Both the position numbers and the translations under genes were made by a program. DNA of 5,106 nucleotides from an uncultured Clostridium sp. (lineage in GTDB: Bacteria; Bacillota_A; Clostridia; TANB77; CAG-508), in assembly GCA_951800935.1 (NCBI GenBank), contig CATOLW010000102.1, forward strand, positions 1-5,106, written 5' to 3'. Numbering within the stretch: position 1 is the stretch's first letter; each line of letters begins with the position of its first letter. Of this stretch, positions 1-5,106 are shown in pieces. The notes below the pieces were generated by a model. The model saw only the letters and a list, made by a program, of their open reading frames with translations. It did no database searches and was not told the origin of the DNA.

Positions 1-1014
1 ATTACGCCAGAAGAAAGAGCAATAATTGAAAAAACAGGAGAAGTAACCATAGGAAGTAGAACAATTGCATTTAAAGAAAAAAATATATCGAGCTATGTAA
101 AAGTAGGAGATTACGTAGATTATCATCCAGACGAGGTCACAATCCCATATGATAAATTTGGAGAGACTTATACAGGATATGCCAATGCGGAGGATATAGG
201 GCAAGATAACGATTTACAATGGAGAGTTTTAAATATAAATAGTAATGGTACGATTGATTTGATAAGTGATAGCCCAACTTCTAAAACAGTATATTTTAAA
301 GGAGCAAGAGGATATAATAATGGAGTTGCCATATTAAACGATTACTGTAAAACAATGTATAGTAATGATTCAAAAGGAGCAGTAGCAAGAAGTTTAAATA
401 TAGAAGATATACAAGATAAGATGAAAGTAGTAGATGAAGCAACAGGAAAAAAAGCATATGAAAGTTATACAACTGAAAATGGAATAGCATATAAAACAGG
501 AACTTATTCCTATACAAGTAATAAAGAGTATCCATTAAAGTGGAAAGAAGACAATGGAATAGTGGGAGAAAGCGAACCTAAAACTCCAACAAGTTCGGAT
601 ATAAAGTCCTATGAATCTGAAGATGATGCAAAAACTCAAAAAACGTCAGGAGACTTAACTGTAACACAAACATATTGGTATTTGGATGCAAGTACAATGG
701 GTGCAAATTTTGAATTAGCAGATACAAGAGATACGACAAAAGCAAATAGTATGTATTATGAGTTATTATGTAATAATGGAAATTCTTATTATTGGTTGGC
801 ATCATGCTATGTCTATGCTGGTGGATCATCTTATGCTGATTTTGGCTTGCGTCGTGTGAATAATGGAGATGTTGCTGGTAGCGGCATGTTCCTTTCGAAC
901 TCTGACATGTATAGTTATGACCGTTTTGTTCGCCCCATAGTTTCTCTACCATCTAACGTTATAGACTTAGATACAAATTATGAAACAGTAGGAAAATGGA
1001 ATTTAAATAGTTAA
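1..1014 (+). CDS. 3' part of putative surface/prepilin-like protein with DUF6273-like, C-type-lectin-like C-terminal domain
   Basis: The reading frame is open from the first base, so the N-terminus lies outside the window; 337 residues are visible before the TAA at 1012. An ATG at 259 is internal, because homologous-looking sequence (VGDYVDYHPDE, then a QWRVLNINSNGTIDLISD block near residues 74-91) precedes it. The W-R-V-L plus 'LIS' pattern, then YWLAS (from residue 264), FGLR and VRPIVSL at the end, resembles DUF6273/DUF1566-type domains, which are thought to adopt an FGE/C-type-lectin-like fold. In clostridial genomes I recall such domains on large secreted or prepilin-like proteins. Any signal peptide or prepilin motif would be upstream and cannot be checked. 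Upstream codons are very A-rich, but the last ~170 bases are not (see the separate variable-region entry). A binding or display role at the cell surface is inference. The family call is moderately secure; the function is not known. Confidence 0.75.
   Translation: MTPEERAIIEKTGEVTIGSRTIAFKEKNISSYVKVGDYVDYHPDEVTIPYDKFGETYTGYANAEDIGQDNDLQWRVLNINSNGTIDLISDSPTSKTVYFKGARGYNNGVAILNDYCKTMYSNDSKGAVARSLNIEDIQDKMKVVDEATGKKAYESYTTENGIAYKTGTYSYTSNKEYPLKWKEDNGIVGESEPKTPTSSDIKSYESEDDAKTQKTSGDLTVTQTYWYLDASTMGANFELADTRDTTKANSMYYELLCNNGNSYYWLASCYVYAGGSSYADFGLRRVNNGDVAGSGMFLSNSDMYSYDRFVRPIVSLPSNVIDLDTNYETVGKWNLNS
781..951 (+). other. candidate DGR variable repeat (VR) within the 3' end of the lectin-like gene
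   Basis: Seen: adenine is 34/180 in 781-960 against 76/180 in the preceding 601-780. All six Arg codons upstream in the frame are AGA, while all four here are CGT or CGC. Constant-looking residues use A-free codons (TGG TTG; TTT GGC TTG CGT CGT GTG; CGT TTT GTT CGC CCC). Most of the codons between them end in T or C and encode small or polar residues (Y, A, G, S, D, N, V). Known: DGRs mutate only template adenines, so variable sites descend from AAY codons, fixed sites avoid A, and the target is usually the C-terminal end of a C-type-lectin-fold protein. Inference: this segment is or was a DGR target. The boundaries are estimated, and no template repeat or reverse transcriptase is in the window. 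An alternative is a recently exchanged or strongly conserved segment with foreign codon use. Confidence 0.45.
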
Positions 1015-1037
1015 AGAATAGGAAATTATAATATTAA

Positions 1038-1056
1038 TGTCAAAATCGATTTGACA
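1038..1056. repeat. 7-bp inverted repeat TGTCAAA/TTTGACA downstream of the lectin-like gene
   Basis: Left arm 1038-1044 and right arm 1050-1056 are perfectly complementary around a 5-base centre. The size and symmetry would suit an operator, but no gene follows closely. The right arm contains TTGACA (1051-1056), but the nearest -10-like TATAAA (1071-1076) is only 14 bases away, so a promoter is doubtful. Confidence 0.3.
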
Positions 1057-1094
1057 AGTTATATATTTTGTATAAAAATATATTTAACTTAAGC

Positions 1095-1164
1095 AAAGGG
1101 CAGAGGGGTCTTTAGCAAAATTGGAACCCTAACATTAAATTGTTATGCTCTTTGCCCTTTTTTA
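1095..1164 (+). terminator. structured Rho-independent terminator, possibly a three-way junction
   Basis: AAAGGGCA (1095-1102) pairs with TGCCCTTT (1153-1160). GAG (1103-1105) can pair with CTC (1148-1150) after a two-base bulge. T continues to 1163. Within the outer stem, GGGT (1106-1109) can pair with ACCC (1126-1129), and TAACA (1130-1134) with TGTTA (1141-1145). This gives two inner hairpins on a closing stem, more elaborate than a simple terminator. It lies about 80 bases after the stop of the lectin-like gene and most simply ends that transcript. A small stable RNA processed from the 3' UTR is an alternative I cannot test. Confidence 0.7.
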
Positions 1165-1202
1165 TCCAATTAAATGTTTCTTATTAGTGTTAGTAATCAG
1201 TT

Positions 1203-1236
1203 TATAGTGTTTTTTCTTAAAATCACTATATTTTTT
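1203..1236 (+). terminator. weak hairpin with T-run
   Basis: TATAGTG (1203-1209) pairs perfectly with CACTATA (1224-1230) across a 14-base loop and is followed directly by six T residues. The stem is mostly A/T, so it would be a weak terminator, perhaps a backup to the stronger structure upstream. Confidence 0.35.
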
Positions 1237-1326
1237 ATTACCTTTGATGATGTTTAAATACTGACAAAGATAAAAAGAAAAACAAGGATACTTGAAAATA
1301 AAAATTTAGCAACACAAAAGCTTTAA

Positions 1327-1357
1327 ACCGTTTCAAAAAACGAAACGGTATTTTTTT
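1327..1357 (+). terminator. Rho-independent terminator
   Basis: ACCGTTTC (1327-1334) and GAAACGGT (1342-1349) form a perfect 8-bp stem with a 7-base A-rich loop, followed by A and seven T residues. This is a classical intrinsic terminator on the + strand. It stands about 315 bases after the nearest upstream stop codon, with no gene between, so it may belong to a gene displaced or lost here, or to a short RNA. Confidence 0.7.
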
Positions 1358-1444
1358 GGTCAAAAGTCTTGAAAAAATGGGATTTTGTTTGATCATGTTA
1401 CATATAATTAAACAAGAAATCAATATATAGATTTAGTTGAAATA

Positions 1445-1469
1445 TAGGTTTACAATAGATATGTCACAC
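1445..1469 (+). repeat. left terminal inverted repeat of the insertion sequence (IRL)
   Basis: This 25-base segment matches the reverse complement of 2553-2577 at 20 of 25 positions. There is an outer TAGGTTT block of 7 and an inner ATATGTCACAC block of 11, with mismatches concentrated between them. Weaker similarity (TAGTTG at 1434-1439 against CAACTA on the right) continues outward with gaps. Confidence 0.75.
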
Positions 1470-1487
1470 CCAAAATAACAAAAAATA

Positions 1488-1517
1488 TTGAAGGAAGTAC
1501 CGAAAAAATGATAGAAT
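1488..1517 (+). promoter_or_regulatory. transposase promoter with extended -10
   Basis: TTGAAG (1488-1493) and TAGAAT (1512-1517) are separated by 18 bases, and TGA directly precedes the -10, giving a TGN extended -10. Transcription would start near 1523-1526, between the two arms of the 1492/1548 inverted repeat. The element's own mRNA would therefore lack the left arm. The ATG at 1516 overlaps this -10 and cannot be the translation start from this promoter. Confidence 0.5.
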
Positions 1518-1557
1518 GATTTTAACCACAAAATCTAAATATCAGGAGGTACTTCCT
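1492..1557 (+). promoter_or_regulatory. inverted repeat able to sequester the transposase ribosome binding site in read-through mRNA
   Basis: AGGAAGTACC (1492-1501) is perfectly complementary to GGTACTTCCT (1548-1557). The right arm covers the last two bases of the AGGAGG Shine-Dalgarno (1544-1549) and every base up to the ATG at 1558. Only transcripts starting upstream of 1492 contain both arms. Masking of the start site in read-through transcripts is an established way for insertion sequences such as IS10 to avoid activation by host promoters; its use here is inferred from arm and promoter positions. Confidence 0.55.
1494..1501 (+). repeat. left subterminal repeat GAAGTACC
   Basis: GAAGTACC lies 24 bases inside the left terminal repeat. 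Its reverse complement GGTACTTC lies 22 bases inside the right one (2523-2530). Matching inverted copies at nearly equal distance from each end suggest a second transposase-binding site. The same octamer is also one arm of the hairpin that can mask the transposase start. Confidence 0.5.
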
Positions 1558-2508
1558 ATGGGTAATAGTATAACACAAAAATTAAAATATAAACAGAGTG
1601 TGATTAAATTTTCTTATAAATATGGAGTAACAAAAGCAGCAATAAAGTTTCAGGAGAATAAAAGAACGATATATAGGTGGAGAGATAGGTATGATGGAAC
1701 ACTAGAAAGCCTGAAAGATAAATCAAGAAGACCACATCATCATCCAAATGAACACACAAAAGAAGAAATAAAGATGATAAAGAACTATAAAGCAAATAAT
1801 AAAAAAACAGGGTTAGTGGTATTATGGATAAAACTAAAGAAGGCAGGATATGAAAGAAGTGTAACAAGTCTGTATAGAATGATGATAAGATTAGGAATAT
1901 ATAATAAAACACCAAGTAAGAAAAAAGAAAAGAATAGTGGATATTATGAGCAAATGACATACCCTGGAGAGAAGGTACAAGTAGATGTAAAATACGTACC
2001 AAAGAAATGCTTAAGTAAAGAATTACAAGAAATGGGAGAAAGATTTTATCAATATACAGCAATAGATGAATATACAAGAATAAGATATTTGTGGTTTACA
2101 AATGCACATGATACATATGCATCAACAGAGTTTATAGAAAGACTAGTAAAGGTATTTCCGTTTAAAATAGAAAGAGTACAAACAGATAACGGTTTTGAAT
2201 TCACAAATAGACTAAGTTGGAATGCATTTGTAAAAGACAAAAAGACAATGTTTGAAAACAAACTGGAAGAATATGGAATAGAACACAAATGTATAAAACC
2301 ACATACACCAAAACAAAATGGAAAAGTGGAAAGAAGTCATAGAAAAGATCAGGAGAGATTTTATTATGATAAGGTATTTTATAGCTTAAAGGATTTAACA
2401 AATAGAGCAAGATATTGGATAAGAGAATATAATAATTTTCCTATGAGACCGCTAGGATGGCTAAGTCCAAGGGAAAAATTAGAAGAATATATGTGTAAAG
2501 TAAAATAA
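1558..2508 (+). CDS. IS481-like DDE transposase
   Basis: This protein cuts and joins the ends of its own element. The start at 1558 is chosen because a perfect AGGAGG (1544-1549) lies 8 bases upstream; the in-frame ATG at 1516 sits in the -10. It has 316 residues. Residues ~10-46 form a helix-turn-helix (GVTKAAIKF...RTIYRWRDRYD), followed by a basic linker and a second helical DNA-binding region to ~115. The integrase/RNase H core spans ~138-290, with likely catalytic D143 (VQVDVKY), D210 (VQTDNGFEF) and E258 (NGKVERSHR). The motif IKPHTPKQNGKVER is typical of rve-fold transposases. About 47 residues separate the second D from E, more than the ~35 usual for IS481; the extra length is the segment around 218-232. 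The C-terminal 'RPLGWLSPREKL' is also typical. No frameshift or stop is present, so the enzyme looks functional. Other rve families such as IS3 OrfB are less likely, because a single ORF carries its own helix-turn-helix. Confidence 0.88.
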   Translation: MGNSITQKLKYKQSVIKFSYKYGVTKAAIKFQENKRTIYRWRDRYDGTLESLKDKSRRPHHHPNEHTKEEIKMIKNYKANNKKTGLVVLWIKLKKAGYERSVTSLYRMMIRLGIYNKTPSKKKEKNSGYYEQMTYPGEKVQVDVKYVPKKCLSKELQEMGERFYQYTAIDEYTRIRYLWFTNAHDTYASTEFIERLVKVFPFKIERVQTDNGFEFTNRLSWNAFVKDKKTMFENKLEEYGIEHKCIKPHTPKQNGKVERSHRKDQERFYYDKVFYSLKDLTNRARYWIREYNNFPMRPLGWLSPREKLEEYMCKVK

Positions 2509-2522
2509 CATTCATCAAAGAA

Positions 2523-2530
2523 GGTACTTC
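2523..2530 (-). repeat. right subterminal repeat GGTACTTC
   Basis: This is the inverted partner of GAAGTACC at 1494-1501, just after the transposase stop codon. A third copy in this orientation (1548-1555) overlaps the transposase ribosome binding site. Confidence 0.5.
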
Positions 2531-2552
2531 AAACAGTATTGATATCAATTGA

Positions 2553-2577
2553 GTGTGACATATGTTTGACAAACCTA
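2553..2577 (-). repeat. right terminal inverted repeat of the insertion sequence (IRR)
   Basis: This is the partner of the left repeat, starting GTGTGACATAT and ending AAACCTA. It contains a TTGACA hexamer (2566-2571) pointing outward. Insertion sequences often carry an outward -35 in their ends, but I see no suitable -10 at the right spacing from this one. Confidence 0.75.
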
Positions 2578-2608
2578 CATATTTTTACAACTAAAAATCC
2601 AAATTTTA

Positions 2609-2637
2609 TTGACATTTACATAAAAAGATGATATATA
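2609..2637 (+). promoter_or_regulatory. near-consensus sigma-A-type promoter
   Basis: TTGACA (2609-2614), a 17-base spacer and TATATA (2632-2637) make the best housekeeping promoter in the window; a TATAGT at 2634 is an alternative -10. Transcription would start near 2643-2645. No gene follows for over 600 bases, so the product is either a non-coding RNA or a long leader toward the relaxase gene. Confidence 0.5.
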
Positions 2638-2696
2638 GTATATGTATTTTATAGTACACTGAAAAATTAATAGACACGAAACACTGGTTAATAATG

Positions 2697-2705
2697 TGGT
2701 ACAAT
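2697..2705 (+). promoter_or_regulatory. possible extended -10 (TGGTACAAT)
   Basis: TG, one base, then TACAAT (2700-2705) fits an extended -10. No -35 stands 16-18 bases upstream. It could be a secondary start for the candidate RNA or the relic promoter of an old insertion-sequence end. Confidence 0.2.
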
Positions 2706-2747
2706 AAGTTATTCTCCCACTTCCGAGACATAGAGAATTAAGATTTG

Positions 2748-2761
2748 TAATAAGCTTATTA
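2748..2761. repeat. 14-bp perfect palindrome TAATAAGCTTATTA
   Basis: The two halves, TAATAAG and CTTATTA, are exact complements with no spacer. Perfect even palindromes of this length suit a dimeric protein site. In RNA this segment competes with the longer 2686-2764 pairing, whose right arm it contains. Confidence 0.3.
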
Positions 2762-2830
2762 ACCCAATGCGGTGAAATATATTTTGGCTGGTTTAGAATG
2801 AATAGTATGTAAAATGTCCAGCAGTGGTTA

Positions 2831-2923
2831 AGACCGATTAGCATGTTTCAAGTAAAACTCACTACTTTGCAAAAAAAATTGCAATATTGGTAGTTTTATT
2901 TGTTGTGCCTAATGGGTCTTTTT
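2831..2923 (+). terminator. long bipartite hairpin with U-tract
   Basis: The outer stem pairs AGACC (2831-2835) with GGTCT (2915-2919) and ATTAG (2837-2841) with CTAAT (2909-2913), with one G-G mismatch. A middle stem pairs TAAAACT (2853-2859) with AGTTTTA (2892-2898), and an inner stem pairs TTGCAA (2867-2872) with TTGCAA (2879-2884) over an A6 loop. T residues run from 2919 to 2923, then GTT. Three stacked stems make it longer than normal for an intrinsic terminator. It should end transcripts from the 2609 promoter and insulate the downstream element. Confidence 0.5.
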
Positions 2924-2986
2924 GTTATGCTAAAAAAGACTATATAGGTATTTGCTCTATATTCTTACAATGCATATCAAAAGGAT

Positions 2987-3028
2987 ACTGAAAAAATTTT
3001 ATGCTAGGTAGCAGAAAAATTTTTCAGT
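2987..3028. repeat. 42-bp near-perfect palindrome
   Basis: ACTGAAAAA (2987-2995) pairs with TTTTTCAGT (3020-3028), TTTT (2997-3000) with AAAA (3015-3018), and TGCTA (3002-3006) with TAGCA (3009-3013) at the centre. Only two mismatched positions interrupt it. As RNA it could be a two-way terminator, as each arm has an A/T run; as DNA it could be a cruciform or the first repeat of the transfer origin. Confidence 0.6.
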
Positions 3029-3030
3029 AG

Positions 3031-3072
3031 TCAAAATAATATTTGAACGGAAGTGATAAAATATTATTTTGA
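3031..3072. repeat. 14-bp perfect inverted repeat with 14-base loop
   Basis: The arm 3031-3044 (TCAAAATAATATTT) is the exact reverse complement of 3059-3072. The loop GAACGGAAGTGATA is the only part not paired. The arms are 13/14 A or T, unlike the G/C-containing hairpins that follow. Confidence 0.6.
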
Positions 3073-3087
3073 TTTGGCGAAGCCAAA
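3073..3087. repeat. short hairpin TTTGGC-GAA-GCCAAA
   Basis: A perfect 6-bp stem with a three-base loop directly abuts the arms of its two neighbours (3072 and 3088), so no unpaired base separates three successive hairpins. Confidence 0.6.
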
Positions 3088-3122
3088 CATAAATTATCTA
3101 TCGCAAGATTAGATAATTTATG
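3088..3122. repeat. 13-bp perfect inverted repeat
   Basis: The arm 3088-3100 (CATAAATTATCTA) is the exact reverse complement of 3110-3122, with a 9-base loop. A smaller hairpin, CTCC-GCAA-GGAG (3127-3138), follows with a GNRA-type loop, and GAGCCC is directly repeated on either side (3122-3127 and 3136-3141). Confidence 0.6.
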
Positions 3123-3138
3123 AGCCCTCCGCAAGGAG

Positions 3139-4808
<1,670 letters not shown>

Positions 4809-4818
4809 AGTTTTTGTA

Positions 4819-4848
4819 TTGAATTTTTAGTTTGAAATATGGTATATT
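4819..4848 (+). promoter_or_regulatory. promoter of the serine recombinase gene
   Basis: TTGAAT (4819-4824), an 18-base spacer and TATATT (4843-4848), within TATATTATAAA, form a plausible promoter in the 113-base gap. The start would be near 4855, leaving a leader of about 67 bases that contains an inverted repeat. This would let the recombinase be expressed apart from the relaxase operon. Confidence 0.45.
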
Positions 4849-4858
4849 ATAAACACTA

Positions 4859-4898
4859 CTTGAAATGTAGTAACTATAATTTTATATCGTATTTCAAG
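4859..4898. repeat. 8-bp inverted repeat CTTGAAAT/ATTTCAAG in the recombinase leader
   Basis: Left arm 4859-4866 and right arm 4891-4898 are exact complements 24 bases apart. A competing small hairpin, ACTAC (4855-4859) with GTAGT (4867-4871), loops out most of the left arm. The two pairings exclude each other, as in a regulatory leader. As DNA, the arms could also be an operator. The repeat ends 11 bases before the recombinase Shine-Dalgarno. Confidence 0.4.
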
Positions 4899-4918
4899 CT
4901 GTCTAAAGAAAGGAGTAA

Positions 4919-5106
<188 letters not shown>

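Larger units (their letters stand above)
1015..1444. other. non-coding interval between the lectin-like gene and the insertion sequence
   Basis: I see no convincing gene on either strand. The interval holds a small inverted repeat and three successive + strand terminator-like hairpins, each described separately. A TATAAT occurs at 1403-1408, but no good -35 stands 16-18 bases before it (TTGTTT at 1385 is only 12 bases away), so I do not call a promoter. The interval is likely 3' UTR plus ordinary intergenic DNA ending at the insertion sequence. Confidence 0.6.
1445..2577 (+). mobile_element. IS481-like insertion sequence, about 1.13 kb, apparently complete
   Basis: A single intact DDE transposase gene is flanked by 25-bp terminal inverted repeats (20 of 25 identical) and a subterminal inverted pair. 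The length and one-ORF layout fit the IS481 family. The exact tips are uncertain. The strongest block (11 bp, ATATGTCACAC and its complement) is the inner part of the repeat. If the element began at TGTCACAC it would span 1462-2560; the outer TAGGTTT/AAACCTA match argues for the longer version, possibly with TGTAGGTTT as the right tip (to 2579). No convincing target-site duplication is visible next to either choice. The intact ORF, ribosome binding site, promoter and ends suggest it could still be active or was inserted recently. Confidence 0.75.
2644..2923 (+). ncRNA. candidate non-coding RNA, about 280 nt, function unknown
   Basis: The interval is bounded by a near-consensus promoter and a long hairpin with a U-tract, and no credible ORF fills it. 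Several pairings are possible: GGTTAATAA (2686-2694) with TTATTAACC (2756-2764); inside that, GTGG (2696-2699) with CCAC (2717-2720); then GCTGG (2787-2791) with CCAGC (2818-2822); and the 3' hairpin. I do not recognise it as 6S, tmRNA, RNase P, SRP RNA or a riboswitch. A competing reading is a decayed insertion-sequence end, because 2652-2677 (AGTACACT...TAGACAC) looks like the tip of an IS3-family element. The call is an inference from layout only. Confidence 0.28.

Noticed and set aside
259..261. ATG at 259 as the true start of the first gene
   Set aside because: The frame is open to base 1 and the upstream residues belong to the same domain; no ribosome binding site precedes 259.
578..952. 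Minus-strand frame opposite the lectin-like gene
   Set aside because: It is a shadow of the + strand gene, with no initiation signals and low-complexity His/Tyr/Leu-rich translation.
1051..1076. TTGACA plus TATAAA as a promoter for the structured RNA at 1095-1164
   Set aside because: The spacer is only 14 bases, too short for a normal promoter. A 3' UTR terminator is the simpler reading.
1516..1557. Earlier in-frame ATG at 1516 as transposase start
   Set aside because: It overlaps the TAGAAT -10 and has no ribosome binding site, whereas the ATG at 1558 has a perfect AGGAGG 8 bases upstream.
1462..2560. Direct target-site duplication flanking the insertion sequence
   Set aside because: Neither choice of ends gives a flanking direct repeat longer than a couple of A/T bases, which is not meaningful in this composition.
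2575..2844. Minus-strand 89-codon frame in the intergenic interval
   Set aside because: No ribosome binding site or recognisable domain, and composition matches random AT-rich DNA. It is read across the right insertion-sequence end and the hairpin region.
2831..2919. Group II intron domain V or a known riboswitch in the long hairpin
   Set aside because: The characteristic domain V AGC/GNRA arrangement is absent and no riboswitch core motif is recognised; a terminator-type hairpin explains the U-tract.
2658..3028. 11-base inverted match (ACTGAAAAATT at 2658-2668 against 3018-3028) as ends of a small transposable unit
   Set aside because: It is short and A/T-dominated, one copy is already part of a local 42-bp palindrome, and there is no transposase or target duplication.

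Overview
The window is AT-rich DNA with Arg written mostly as AGA, strong AGGAGG-type ribosome binding sites and U-tract terminators. This suggests a low-GC Firmicute, probably a gut Clostridia relative. That assignment rests on composition and gene families, not on a marker gene.

Region 1 (1-1014) is the 3' part of a gene for a putative surface or prepilin-like protein with a DUF6273/C-type-lectin-like C-terminus. Its last ~170 bases (about 781-951) are anomalous. Adenine falls from 42% to 19%, Arg switches from all AGA to all CGN, and constant residues sit in mostly A-free codons. This is what the variable repeat of a diversity-generating retroelement (DGR) should look like. No reverse transcriptase or template repeat lies in the window, so it would have to be a remote target.

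Region 2 (1015-1444) is non-coding and holds three successive + strand hairpin/U-tract structures.

Region 3 (about 1445-2577) is a complete IS481-like insertion sequence with one intact 316-aa DDE transposase. It has 25-bp imperfect terminal inverted repeats, subterminal repeats and an internal promoter. A 10-bp inverted repeat can mask the transposase ribosome binding site only in transcripts that enter from outside the element.

Region 4 (2578-2986) has no gene. It has a near-consensus promoter (2609-2637), about 280 nt of potentially structured sequence, and a long terminator-like hairpin ending in a U-tract (2831-2923). Together these make a candidate non-coding RNA.

Region 5 (about 2987-5106, running off the right edge) is part of an integrative mobilizable element of the Tn4451 kind. 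A dense array of inverted repeats leads into a MobV-type oriT (predicted nic 3185/3186). It is followed by a 430-aa Mob/Pre relaxase, an overlapping 87-aa protein with a possible TnpW-like C-terminus, and the start of a large serine recombinase (TnpX-like). The relaxase would nick oriT for mobilization by a helper conjugative element. The serine recombinase would excise and integrate the element. The left attachment site could not be located.
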